DNA from: Actinomycetota bacterium
GTDB taxonomy: Bacteria > Actinomycetota > Acidimicrobiia > Acidimicrobiales > AC-35
DNA: 60,298 nucleotides
Assembly (NCBI GenBank): GCA_005884125.1
Contig: VAXP01000134.1
Coordinates: forward strand, 1-60,298
Direction of reading: 5' to 3'
Shown: positions 42,095 through 50,118 of the stretch, one piece after another
Position numbering within the stretch: position 1 is the first letter of the stretch
How the letters are laid out: each line of letters opens with the position of its first letter
The notes under the pieces: model-generated
What the model was told of the DNA's origin: nothing
Seen by the model: the letters and a program-made list of their open reading frames with translations, nothing else
The model's database searches: none
Translations under genes and position numbers: made by a program

Positions 42095-42607
42095 GTGCGC
42101 GAGGGTAGTGCCCCCGAGCCGCCGATCCTGGTATCCGCGTGCCTTCTCGGCGTCGCGTGCAACCACAAAGGTCTGGCCAGCGCGACCGACGCCATCGCCG
42201 AGCTGGGCCGGCGCCGGCGTCTGGTGCCGGTGTGCCCCGAGGTCGCGGGAGGGTTGCCCACGCCGCGGCCGGCCGCGGAGATCCAACCCGACGGCACCGT
42301 GCGCACGGCCGGGGGCGAGGACGTGACCGACGCCTATCAGCGCGGCGCAGCCATGGCGGTGAGCTTGGCGCGGCAGATGGGCGTGTCGGAAGCAGTGTTG
42401 AAGGCGCGCTCGCCGTCGTGCGGCTGTCATCAGGTCTACGACGGAACCTTCGGCGGCACGACCGTGGCGGGTGAGGGGATCACGGCGCGCGCCCTGCGCC
42501 AGGCGGGCGTGTCCGTTCGTTCGGAAGAGGACCTAACCGAGGAGCTCTCCGCGTCGCTCTGGCCACAGACGGGCCGGCGCTACCCTGAGGCACCTTCGGG
42601 CGCTTAG
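42095..42607 (+). CDS. DUF523 (YbbK-type) protein
   Basis: A 170-aa protein with [49 protein letters not shown] and [16 protein letters not shown], the conserved cysteine-rich DUF523 motifs. The function is not established; the Cys pattern suggests metal or sulfur chemistry. Its stop codon lies inside the tRNA-Val gene: the last 10 bp of the CDS are the first 10 of the tRNA. GTG 42095 is supported by TACCGT six bases upstream. Confidence 0.9.
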   Translation: MREGSAPEPPILVSACLLGVACNHKGLASATDAIAELGRRRRLVPVCPEVAGGLPTPRPAAEIQPDGTVRTAGGEDVTDAYQRGAAMAVSLARQMGVSEAVLKARSPSCGCHQVYDGTFGGTTVAGEGITARALRQAGVSVRSEEDLTEELSASLWPQTGRRYPEAPSGA

Positions 42608-42673
42608 CTCAGTTCGGTCCAGAGCAGCTGTCTTACAAGCAGCAGGCCGGGGGTTCAAATCCCTCAGCGCCCA
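42598..42673 (+). tRNA. tRNA-Val (TAC)
   Basis: A 76-nt cloverleaf: acceptor GGGCGCT pairs with AGCGCCC, anticodon loop CTTACAA with TAC at 42634-42636, T-loop GGTTCAAATCC, discriminator A. The first 10 bases overlap the DUF523 stop. Its 3' half is duplicated at 44666-44706, so it is the intact end of an insertion site. Confidence 0.94.
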
Positions 42674-42702
42674 CACCTCAGCGCCCACACCTCAGCGCCC
42701 AC
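42662..42702 (+). repeat. Three tandem 14-bp copies of the tRNA-Val 3' end
   Basis: CCTCAGCGCCCACA begins at 42662 inside tRNA-Val and is repeated at 42676 and, with a final T, at 42690. A fourth copy ends the remote tRNA fragment at 44694-44706. The third copy and the remote one both read on into TT, so the boundary of the island may be the third copy. Confidence 0.85.
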
Positions 42703-42894
42703 TTTGGCTCCCCGGTAGAGTCGACGTTGGAAGCCGTCCGGCGGTGGCCTTCTCGGCGGCGTTGAGCCACGCCTGGCGCCGCGCTCTGCGTCGGCCATGT
42801 TGGGACCTTCACTTCTACCCGCATGCTCGCGCTGGAAGTCCCAGGAGGGCCTTGGTGCCGTCTGGCCCGACATGGCTCGTCCAAACGCCGGTAT

Positions 42895-44454
42895 TCAAGC
42901 TGACGGCTCTGATCTCCGCCCGCGCACCGGTCCAGGAGAGCTGAAGAGAGACCCGTCATTCCACCATCGACGTCTGAGCACGACGGAACTAGCGACAGCC
43001 AGGAGAAGACAGAGCGGTACGGTGATCAAGGCGAGGGGTTCGTAGCGGTGCGCGGCGAGGTTGTTCGCCCACCACCAATCGACCGGAGCCTCCACTGCGG
43101 GCGCCCGGCCGCCCCGGTCCACGGTCAGATACGGGGGATCGCCCGATAGGCCGCGGTACAGGTCCCGGGCGTCGACATACAGCTGAGCATGCGCGGGCGT
43201 CCAGTACAAAGAGTGGAAAGTGACGTTCCCGGACGACACGACATCATCGACCTTTGCTTCGTAGTAGGCAGTGCTCGCCCCGACCACCTGAACCCCGATT
43301 GCCACGGCGACCAGGAGTCCGGCGCTCGCACGCAAACCCTGCCGCGGCACCTGCCGGAGGAGGTCCAGGGCGTGTCCGAGCGGCACGAGAGCCAGTCCGG
43401 CAACCGGCACGAGGTACCGCGGACCCCACGTATCCTCCCCGGACCAGTTGGCGAGTCGGGCGTGGACCAGGAGCGCCCCGATGATCGCCGTCGCGGCTGC
43501 GAGTGTGACGTGCGGATCGATCCGCCATAACCGGCGCCAACCCAACAGGGCCAGAAGAACCAGGGGAGAGAAGACGATCAGACCGCGCCCAGGGCTGACC
43601 AGTTGCCCGGCGAGCCCGCCCAGTAAAGATCCGTTCATCTGGGTATTCGGATCACCATTGTGACCGGAGTTGAAAATCGACCCGAACCGGAGCCAGTTGT
43701 ACCACCAGTAAACGGCGACGGCGAAGACGAGAGGCAGCATCCACGCAACCACGACACCTGCCGCACGGTGCCAGCGGTGACGCCCGGTCCAGGCCAGATA
43801 CAAGGCGGCCGCGGTGATCGGTATGACCGGGAAGGCCGAGTCGATTCGCATCATGATCGCCCAACCGGCGCTCAACCCCCCAGCGAGGGCCCAGGCGACG
43901 TTGTTACGGGCTCGTCGTATGCGCGTTACACACCAAAACGCCAGCAGCAGGAAGAGTGACGTCGGGGTGACGTCGAAGCTGATGTGTGCGAAGGGCCACG
44001 CGATGCTGGCGAACGCGAACAGGACACCGGCGGCCAGCGCGCTGGTAGAGCTCGCGCCGAGATCTGCGACCAGCACCGTGAAAACGACGACTGCGATGGC
44101 GGTGGCAATCGGGTCGATGAGGGTGGACCCTGCCCACAGCCACCGAGCTGGGAGGAACCTCGCCAGGGGATATGCAAGGAGCGACGAGCCGATGTCATGG
44201 GCTGCGTAAGTACGACCATGTCGCCCCGGTTGGACCCCACCTCCGACGACAACCTGACCAGGAGCGATATCCCCTTGCCCGTGAGCCAGGGACGAGGCGA
44301 CCGAGACCTCCTCGACCCAATCGGCCGTCTGTACCCGTCCATTGCCAGTGACTACATACACGGACAAGGCGAGCAGAAACAACGCTAACAGGAGAGATCG
44401 ACGGGAGTGTGGAGCATGGCCTCGACCACTCCGAACATGTGGCGGAACGGGCAC
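42895..44454 (-). CDS. Polytopic GT-C-like membrane glycosyltransferase (putative)
   Basis: A 519-aa protein with about eleven hydrophobic helices (SLLLALFLLALSVYVVTG; AIAVVVFTVLVADLGA; VVAWMLPLVFAVAVYWWYNW) and a large polar C-terminal loop. An early TADWVEEVSVASSL loop with acidic residues after the first helix and GEDTWGPRYLVPVAGLALVP resemble GT-C fold enzymes that use polyprenyl-phosphate sugars; I do not see a diagnostic motif. GC and codon use are visibly less extreme than in neighbours. GTG 44454 is the chosen start. It is the only sizeable gene in the 2-kb segment flanked by tRNA-Val sequences, so it is probably transferred. Confidence 0.6.
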   Translation of the reverse strand: MPVPPHVRSGRGHAPHSRRSLLLALFLLALSVYVVTGNGRVQTADWVEEVSVASSLAHGQGDIAPGQVVVGGGVQPGRHGRTYAAHDIGSSLLAYPLARFLPARWLWAGSTLIDPIATAIAVVVFTVLVADLGASSTSALAAGVLFAFASIAWPFAHISFDVTPTSLFLLLAFWCVTRIRRARNNVAWALAGGLSAGWAIMMRIDSAFPVIPITAAALYLAWTGRHRWHRAAGVVVAWMLPLVFAVAVYWWYNWLRFGSIFNSGHNGDPNTQMNGSLLGGLAGQLVSPGRGLIVFSPLVLLALLGWRRLWRIDPHVTLAAATAIIGALLVHARLANWSGEDTWGPRYLVPVAGLALVPLGHALDLLRQVPRQGLRASAGLLVAVAIGVQVVGASTAYYEAKVDDVVSSGNVTFHSLYWTPAHAQLYVDARDLYRGLSGDPPYLTVDRGGRAPAVEAPVDWWWANNLAAHRYEPLALITVPLCLLLAVASSVVLRRRWWNDGSLFSSPGPVRGRRSEPSA

Positions 44455-44849
44455 CGGTTGGTGAGGCTACAAGTTCCGCGCAGTCGGTCCCGCTATCGCA
44501 GGTAGCGCGAGCCACGATCTCGGAGTTGGCCCTGGGCGCCTTGGCCAGCACGTTGCGCGTCGTGCTAGGCGCCGACAAACTCGCGGACGTAGTGGATAAC
44601 TGAGCGAGTCGATGAGCCCTGGGCTGCAAAGAAGCAGGTCGGCACAGCGATGATTCCGACCTGGCTACAAGCACCAGGCCGAGGGTTCAAATCCCTCAGC
44701 GCCCACTTCAGCGTTCCCTGCCGGAGGCGCAGCGCGACAAGCTGAAGTGCGGTGTACCCTCGTTGTCAGCCAGGCTTCGGCCTGCCAACTCGGGCGTTTG
44801 CCTCGCCTTGGAACAAACCCCGCTTCAAACAGTCGGAAGGGGAGGAACA
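44455..44849. other. Gene-free stretch holding the distal island end and the ABC promoter
   Basis: About 400 bp without a convincing gene. A 64-codon plus-strand frame at 44409-44603 overlaps the start of the membrane-protein gene and has no ribosome binding site. The tRNA-Val fragment lies at 44666-44706. Downstream are TGTACCCT (44753-44760), a possible extended -10, and a CAGGC-TTCG-GCCTG hairpin at 44771-44784 in the presumed 5'-UTR of the binding-protein gene. Confidence 0.6.
44666..44706 (+). repeat. Partial tRNA-Val copy, candidate attachment-site repeat
   Basis: 41 bp identical to 42634-42674 of tRNA-Val except two positions, covering the anticodon, variable loop, T-arm and acceptor 3' strand. 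The 5' half of a tRNA is missing and the anticodon stem cannot form, so this is not a functional gene. An intact tRNA at one end and a copy of its 3' part at the other is the mark of tRNA-site-specific integration. No integrase is present in the 2 kb between. Confidence 0.8.
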
Positions 44850-46064
44850 GTGGGCTTGTCGCTCCGGCGCACCAGCGCCATCACCGCGGTCCTTTTGTTG
44901 GCCATCGGTCTGTCCGCCTGCAGCTCTTCGAAGACGAAGACGAAGACCGCAGCGTCGACTCCGACCACGGCTGCGGCGGCGTCGATCTCGGCGACGTCGT
45001 TCACCAGTGACTTCTCGGCCATGGCCCAGCTCAAGTCGCTGGCCGCGCAGGGGAAGGGAAAGATCGGCGTGCTGCTGCCCGACACGACGACATCGGCCCG
45101 GTACGTCAACTTCGACGCCCCTTACCTGGCGAAGGCCTTCCAGGCGGCCGGCCTCACGACCAGTGACTTCAAGGTCGACAACGCCCAGGGCAAGGCCAGC
45201 ACCATGCAGACCCAGGCCGAGGCTGACATCACCGAGGGCGCCAGCGTCCTCGTGATCGACGCCCTCGACTCCGGCAGCGGCGCCGCCATCGAGGCCAACG
45301 CCACGTCCAAGGGCGTCAAGGTGATCGACTACGACCGCCTCGTAAAGGGAGGCACCGCGGGCCGGGTGTACGTGAGCTTCGACAACGTGAGCGTCGGGAA
45401 GCTGATCGGTCAGGGCGAGGTCGACTGCATCTCGGCCTGGAACGTGGCCAAGCCGAACGTCCTGGTGATGGACGGCGACCCCACCGACAACAACGCCAGC
45501 CAGTTCTCGCAGGGGTACAACGGCGTGTTGAAGCCGTTCTTCGACAACGGGTCTTACGTAAAGGTGGGAGAGCCGGCCGGCACCTGGACGCCGTCGGTCG
45601 CGCAGACGACGTTCTCCCAGCAATACACGGCCCACCCGAACATCAACTCGGTGGTGACGCCGAACGACGACAACGCCAACGCCGTGATCTCCTATCTGCA
45701 GAGCAAGCAGATCAAGGCGAAGAGCTTCCCGACCACGGGCCAGGACGCCTCTCTGTCGGGTCTGCAGAACATCCTCAAGGACTACCAGTGCGGCACGGTC
45801 TACAAGCCGGTCTACACCGAGGCTCAGGCCGCGGCCGCCATCGCCCTGTACCTGCGGGCCGGCCAGACCGCACCGTCCACTCTCCTGAACGGCACGACCA
45901 GGGACACCACCGCCAACGCCGACGTCAACTCAGTGCTGCTGACCCCGGTCTGGGTGACGGCCCAGAACATGGCGTCGACGGTCGTGAAGGACGGGGCCGT
46001 GAAGGCTTCGGACCTGTGCGTCTCTGCGGTCGCCAGCGCCTGCTCGACCAACGGGATCAGCTGA
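44850..46064 (+). CDS. Xylose-type ABC transporter substrate-binding lipoprotein
   Basis: A 404-aa exported protein: signal peptide with lipobox LSAC (Cys24), a Thr/Ala linker, then a periplasmic-binding fold like XylF: KIGVLLPDTTTSARYVNFDA, VLVIDALDSGSGAAIE, VKVIDYDRLV, YVSFDNVSVGKLIGQG, VMDGDPTDNNASQF and TTGQDASLSGLQNILKDYQ. Ligand is probably xylose or a related sugar. Two C-terminal Cys pairs may form disulfides. GTG 44850 has GGGGAGGA upstream. A strong hairpin follows the gene. It begins 144 bp after the island end. Confidence 0.9.
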   Translation: MGLSLRRTSAITAVLLLAIGLSACSSSKTKTKTAASTPTTAAAASISATSFTSDFSAMAQLKSLAAQGKGKIGVLLPDTTTSARYVNFDAPYLAKAFQAAGLTTSDFKVDNAQGKASTMQTQAEADITEGASVLVIDALDSGSGAAIEANATSKGVKVIDYDRLVKGGTAGRVYVSFDNVSVGKLIGQGEVDCISAWNVAKPNVLVMDGDPTDNNASQFSQGYNGVLKPFFDNGSYVKVGEPAGTWTPSVAQTTFSQQYTAHPNINSVVTPNDDNANAVISYLQSKQIKAKSFPTTGQDASLSGLQNILKDYQCGTVYKPVYTEAQAAAAIALYLRAGQTAPSTLLNGTTRDTTANADVNSVLLTPVWVTAQNMASTVVKDGAVKASDLCVSAVASACSTNGIS

Positions 46065-46084
46065 GCGCAGCCCGTGGGTGGAAA

Positions 46085-46118
46085 GGGGCCGCGCCAGGCG
46101 TACGTCGGGCGCGGCCCC
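46085..46118 (+). terminator. Perfect 11-bp hairpin between binding protein and ATPase genes
   Basis: GGGGCCGCGCC (46085-46095) and GGCGCGGCCCC (46108-46118) with a 12-base loop and no T-tract. In ABC operons such hairpins often protect the binding-protein mRNA from 3' decay or attenuate the downstream genes, giving an excess of binding protein. Confidence 0.65.
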
Positions 46119-46195
46119 GGGCCGACGGCGGCTGTGGCCGCCTGGGGGAGCGGCGGGCGATGACGACGGCACGGCCGGCACGGAGCACGGCGAGG

Positions 46196-46229
46196 ACGGG
46201 AGCACGGCGTTGACGGGAGCACGGCGTTG
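46196..46229 (+). repeat. 17-bp tandem duplication of the ATPase gene start signal
   Basis: ACGGGAGCACGGCGTTG occurs twice head to tail (46196-46212 and 46213-46229), with a degenerate third copy just before. Each copy carries a GGGAG and a TTG at the same distance. The second TTG (46227) is the ATPase start; the first opens a six-codon frame ending in TGA. Confidence 0.75.
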
Positions 46230-47030
46230 ACCAGCCCAGTCCGGTCAGCTCCCGCCGGGTCGAGCCCGGCCAAGGCGGGGCAGGCGTTGCTCGAGCTGCG
46301 GGGCATCGACAAGAACTTCGGCGCCGTGCAGGCGCTGGTGGACATAAACCTCGAGGTGCCCGGGGGCCAGGTGACGGCTCTGGCCGGGGACAACGGCGCG
46401 GGCAAGTCCGTGCTCATCAAGTGCATCGCCGGCATCCACTCTCCCGATGGCGGCCAGATGTTGTGGGAAGGCGAGCCCGTGCACGTCCGGACTCCGAGGG
46501 ACGCCGCCGCCTTGGGCATCGAGACCGTGTATCAGGACCTGGCTCTGTGCGACAACCTCGACATCGTCCAGAACATGTTCCTGGGCCGGGAACGGCTGCG
46601 CCACCTCCTGCTCGACGAGGAGGACATGGAGAACGCGGCCCGGCAGACGCTGACCAGCCTGGCCGTGACCACGGTGCGTTCGATCCGCCAGCCCGTGGCC
46701 TCCCTTTCCGGAGGGCAGCGCCAATCCGTGGCCATCGCCAAGGCCGTGCTGTGGAACTCCAAGCTGGTGATCATGGACGAGCCCACCGCGGCTCTCGGGG
46801 TGGCTCAGACGGCCATGGTCCTCGACCTGGTTCGGCGCCTGGCTGACCGGGGGCTGGCTGTGGTCATCGTCTCGCACAACATGAACGACGGCTTCCAGGT
46901 CGCCGACCGGATCGCCGTGCTGCACTTGGGGCGCATGGTCGCCGTCCGGCCCGCGGCGGACCTCGACCGCCAGATCGTGGTGGACCTCATGACCACGGGA
47001 GCGTCGACCCGGGAGGTGGGGCGGCGGTGA
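46227..47030 (+). CDS. Sugar ABC transporter ATP-binding protein (single NBD)
   Basis: A 267-aa ATPase: Walker A AGDNGAGKS, Q-loop YQDLALCDNL, signature LSGGQRQSVAIAKAV, Walker B KLVIMDEPTAALG and switch His VIVSHN. XylG and most sugar ATPases have two fused domains of about 500 aa; this has one, so a homodimer must form. TTG 46227 is the start with GGGAG eight bases upstream. The permease gene begins 24 bp after the stop. The operon order binding protein-ATPase-permease is standard for CUT2. Confidence 0.92.
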   Translation: MTSPVRSAPAGSSPAKAGQALLELRGIDKNFGAVQALVDINLEVPGGQVTALAGDNGAGKSVLIKCIAGIHSPDGGQMLWEGEPVHVRTPRDAAALGIETVYQDLALCDNLDIVQNMFLGRERLRHLLLDEEDMENAARQTLTSLAVTTVRSIRQPVASLSGGQRQSVAIAKAVLWNSKLVIMDEPTAALGVAQTAMVLDLVRRLADRGLAVVIVSHNMNDGFQVADRIAVLHLGRMVAVRPAADLDRQIVVDLMTTGASTREVGRR

Positions 47031-47054
47031 CCGGGAGACGGGCGGGGGCGGGCG

Positions 47055-48359
47055 ATGGCCAAGGTTGACGAACCCGCTCACCCGGACAGCGTGGCCGCCG
47101 AGGCCGAGCTGACCGAGGCGGCCGCCAGCCAGGCGAACCTGGCCGTGGCCCCCGAGCTGGTCGCCGACTCGCTGGGCGAGTACCTCCGGGCCTGGGTGGC
47201 ACGGATCAGGGCGGGCGAGAGCGGCGTCCTGCCCGTCATCGGCGGGCTGCTGCTCATCTCCATCCTGTTCCAGAAGCTCAACTCCCACTTCCTGACCGCA
47301 GGGAACCTCGTCAACCTGCTCGTGCAGGGATCCGTCTACATGACGCTGGCCATGGGCGAGGTCTTCGCCCTGCTCCTGGGCGAGATCGACCTGTCCATCG
47401 GCTTCGTCAGCGCCATCGGCGGCACCGTGGTGGCCGAGCTCGTCAAACAGTCCTCCGGCTGGCCTTGGTGGGCGGCCGTCATCGTCGGACTGCTGGCCTG
47501 CGCCGCCATCGGCGCCATTCAGGGCACCATCATCACCAGGATCGGCCTGCCGTCCTTCGTCGTGACCCTGGCGGGCCTGCTCGGCTGGCAGGGCGTGTTG
47601 CTCCTGATCCTGGGCAAGGGCGGCTCGTTGCCGATCAACGTCAACGTCATCAACGACATCGCCAGCGGCAACCTCACGGCGACGGCGAGCTGGATCGTCA
47701 TGCTCGCCATCGTCGCCGCCTACGCGGCCAGGACGTGGTTGCAGTACTCGCGTCGGCGGTCCAAGGGTCTGGTCGTCCCCCCCGGCAGCCTCGTGCTCCT
47801 CAAGATCGTCGCCGTCCTCGTCGCCGGCGTCGTGGTGGTGGTGATCTGCAACACCAACCGGGGCACGCTCGTGCCCATCAGGGGCATGCCCTGGGTCGTG
47901 CTCATCGTGCTCGGGGTGCTGGCCATGTGGACGTTCCTCCTGGGCCGAACCAAGTTCGGCCGCTACGTCTACGGCATCGGAGGCAACGCGGAGGGGGCGC
48001 GCCGGGCCGGAGTGAGCCTGGCCACCATCCGCACGCTTGCCTTCACCCTGGCCTCCTTCACTGCCGGGATCGCCGGCATCATCGGCGCCTCCCGCCTGCG
48101 GTCGGTGTCGACGGCCATCGACGGAGGCAGTCTGGTCCTGTACGCGGTCGCCGCCGCCGTGATCGGGGGAACGAGCCTCTTCGGTGGCCGGGGCAAGGCC
48201 ATGCACGCCGTGCTCGGTGGCCTGGTCATCGCCGCCATCGACAACGGCATGGGGCTGCAGGGCTACAGCGCGGCGGCCAAGTTCGTGGTCACCGCCCTGG
48301 TTCTGCTGGCCGCCGTCACCATCGACGCCGTGGCCCGGCGGGGCCGGACCACGGCGTAG
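47055..48359 (+). CDS. XylH-like sugar ABC transporter permease
   Basis: A 434-aa membrane protein with about ten helices: GVLPVIGGLLLISILFQ, ALLLGEIDLSIGFVSAIGG (a BPD_transp_2 hallmark), LPSFVVTLAGLLGWQGVLLL, FGRYVYGIGGNAEGARRAGV (the EAA-like loop) and IGGTSLFGGRGKAMHAVLGG. The N-terminal 60 residues are acidic and cytoplasmic. It forms the channel of the CUT2 importer with the two preceding genes. ATG 47055 is used. Confidence 0.93.
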   Translation: MAKVDEPAHPDSVAAEAELTEAAASQANLAVAPELVADSLGEYLRAWVARIRAGESGVLPVIGGLLLISILFQKLNSHFLTAGNLVNLLVQGSVYMTLAMGEVFALLLGEIDLSIGFVSAIGGTVVAELVKQSSGWPWWAAVIVGLLACAAIGAIQGTIITRIGLPSFVVTLAGLLGWQGVLLLILGKGGSLPINVNVINDIASGNLTATASWIVMLAIVAAYAARTWLQYSRRRSKGLVVPPGSLVLLKIVAVLVAGVVVVVICNTNRGTLVPIRGMPWVVLIVLGVLAMWTFLLGRTKFGRYVYGIGGNAEGARRAGVSLATIRTLAFTLASFTAGIAGIIGASRLRSVSTAIDGGSLVLYAVAAAVIGGTSLFGGRGKAMHAVLGGLVIAAIDNGMGLQGYSAAAKFVVTALVLLAAVTIDAVARRGRTTA

Positions 48360-48395
48360 TCCGTCCCTGGCGCCGAGCTCCCTGGCTCCTCCGGC

Positions 48396-49172
48396 TCAGG
48401 TCCCCAGGCCCTCCTTCAGGGCGATCACGCTGAACAGGGCGCCCGCGGGATCCGTCGCCAGGGCGAACCGACCGGGCTCGATGTCGCGGGGCTCCGACAT
48501 GACCGAGCCGCCCAGCTCCCCGATGCGCTTGGCGGACGCGTCGGCGTCGGCCACGGCGAAATACACCACCCAGTGGGAGGGCACCTGCGGGGGCATGTTC
48601 TCGGGCCTGGCCATCATGCCGCCGATCGAGTGGCCGCCCAGCTTCCACTCCGTGTAGCCGCCGGGACCCTGGGGACCGTAGGACTCCGAGCCCCATCCGA
48701 ACACGGCGCCGTAGAACGTCTTCGACCCCTCCACGTCGGTCGTGACCAGCTCGCTCCAGCAGTAGGTACCGGGCTCGTCCACTACTCCGGCTCCCTTGTG
48801 GACCCGGGGCTGCCACAGGCCCAGGGCAGCACCGGCAGGATCGGCGAAGACAGCCATGCGGCCCACGTCGAGCACGTCGAAGGGGTCCATGAACAGCTGC
48901 CCGCCGCCGGCCTTGACCTTCTGGGCCACGTCGTCGGCGTCGTCGACGTTGACGTAGGTGGTCCAGACCGGTGGCCCGGGATTCTGCTGGGGCCCGAGGC
49001 CGGCCACGGCCCTGCCCTCGAGCTGGGCGATGGCGTAACCCCCGGCCTCGGGCGGGCCCTGCTCGACGGTCCAACCGAACAGGTCCGAGTAGAAGCGGGC
49101 CGCCTTCTCGGGGTCGGCGGTGCCCAGGTCGACCCAGGACGGGACACCGTGCTCGTAGGACTCCTTCTCCAT
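48396..49172 (-). CDS. VOC family protein with two glyoxalase-like modules
   Basis: A 258-aa protein with two VOC repeats, each starting with a WxDLGT/WSELVTT strand and the FYSDLFGW / FYGAVFGWG helix: SWVDLGTADPEKAARFYSDL at the N-terminus and CWSELVTTDVEGSKTFYGAV in the middle, with PAGAALGLWQP and PAGALFSVIAL as the ends of the modules. Family members include glyoxalases, dioxygenases and resistance proteins; no specific activity is visible. ATG 49172 has GAGAGGAG upstream. It is convergent with the permease gene. Confidence 0.9.
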   Translation of the reverse strand: MEKESYEHGVPSWVDLGTADPEKAARFYSDLFGWTVEQGPPEAGGYAIAQLEGRAVAGLGPQQNPGPPVWTTYVNVDDADDVAQKVKAGGGQLFMDPFDVLDVGRMAVFADPAGAALGLWQPRVHKGAGVVDEPGTYCWSELVTTDVEGSKTFYGAVFGWGSESYGPQGPGGYTEWKLGGHSIGGMMARPENMPPQVPSHWVVYFAVADADASAKRIGELGGSVMSEPRDIEPGRFALATDPAGALFSVIALKEGLGT

Positions 49173-49279
49173 GAGCCTCTCCTCTCGCCTCGCTGCCGCG
49201 CCGGCGACGCGCCTCCCCGGGACCTCCACCGACTCCACCAGGGTAACCCGGGCCCGTCGCCCGACGACGGGCCCGCGGC

Positions 49280-50047
49280 TCAGAGACTTGCGCCCGGGCC
49301 GGACGCCAGGAGCTCGGACAGGGTCACGAGCCGGTACCCCCGCGCCGCCAGGCCGTCCAGAAGGAGAGGGAGGGCCTGCAGCGTGCGCGAGCGGTCCATG
49401 CCCCCGTCGTGGGCGAGCACTACCGTCCCCGGTCGCATGCGGGCCAGGAGCCGGCTCACGCCGTCGGCGACCGCGCCCCGGCGGCCGATGAAGCGCTCGA
49501 CGGTGAGGCCCCAGAAGACCGTCTGCTCCCGGGCCCGGGCCGCGGCCCGGGCCACGACCTTGGTCGTAAAGCCGCGGGGTGGGCGAAACAGGAGAGGGCG
49601 GGGAGCGCCGGCGGCCACGATGGCGCGGGACCCGCCGGCCACCTCGGCCTGTACCCCTGCAGGCGTCAGGAACTCGAGGTGGGCGTGGGTCAGGGTGTGG
49701 TTGCCGATCTCGTCGCCCCCGGCGAGCTCGGCCCGGACCAGGTCGGGGTGGGCCAGGGCGCTGCGGCCGACCAGGAAGAAGGTGGCCCGCCCGAAGCGGC
49801 CGCCCAGGAGGCCGAGGACGGCGGGAGTCCAGCGCGGGTCGGGGCCGTCGTCGAAGGTGAGGGCGACCAGTGGCCTGCCCGTCGTGACCCGGAACACGGC
49901 GTGCGACTGGACGCGCTCACGGGCCTCCGGGGTGTCGGTCTGGCGGGGGTCGTTGGCGCCGCAGCCGGCGACGACGGTCGCGGCCATGGTCAGGGCCAGC
50001 GAGTTGGCGAGCCAGCGGCGCGGCCGGGCAAGTGCCACGAACCGCAT
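49280..50047 (-). CDS. Polysaccharide deacetylase (NodB family) lipoprotein
   Basis: A 255-aa exported protein: signal peptide with VAGC (Cys29) as lipobox, then VALTFDDGPDPRW (catalytic Asp and metal Asp), GNHTLTHAHL (metal His pair), RPPRGFTTKV and VVLAHDGGMDRSRT near the end. It probably removes N-acetyl groups from peptidoglycan or a surface glycan. ATG 50047 is chosen to give the normal signal peptide. It is divergent from a class A PBP, so both act at the cell wall. Confidence 0.92.
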   Translation of the reverse strand: MRFVALARPRRWLANSLALTMAATVVAGCGANDPRQTDTPEARERVQSHAVFRVTTGRPLVALTFDDGPDPRWTPAVLGLLGGRFGRATFFLVGRSALAHPDLVRAELAGGDEIGNHTLTHAHLEFLTPAGVQAEVAGGSRAIVAAGAPRPLLFRPPRGFTTKVVARAAARAREQTVFWGLTVERFIGRRGAVADGVSRLLARMRPGTVVLAHDGGMDRSRTLQALPLLLDGLAARGYRLVTLSELLASGPGASL

Positions 50048-50118
50048 CGTAGGGGTGGGTTTGCGGCCCACAACCCCGGGATCGGCCCGTCCGTGCACCT
50101 GTACCGTAGGTCTCAGAC

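Noticed and set aside
42675-42894. Small minus-strand ORFs next to tRNA-Val (for example 42678-42959)
   Set aside because: They contain the tRNA-derived repeat as coding sequence, are Arg/Pro-rich and have no initiation signal, so they look like chance frames.
44409-44603. 64-aa plus-strand ORF at the end of the island
   Set aside because: It overlaps the start of the oppositely oriented membrane-protein gene, has no ribosome binding site and no recognisable features.
44666-44706. A second tRNA-Val gene
   Set aside because: Only the 3' half matches; the 5' acceptor strand and D-arm are missing and the anticodon stem does not pair.
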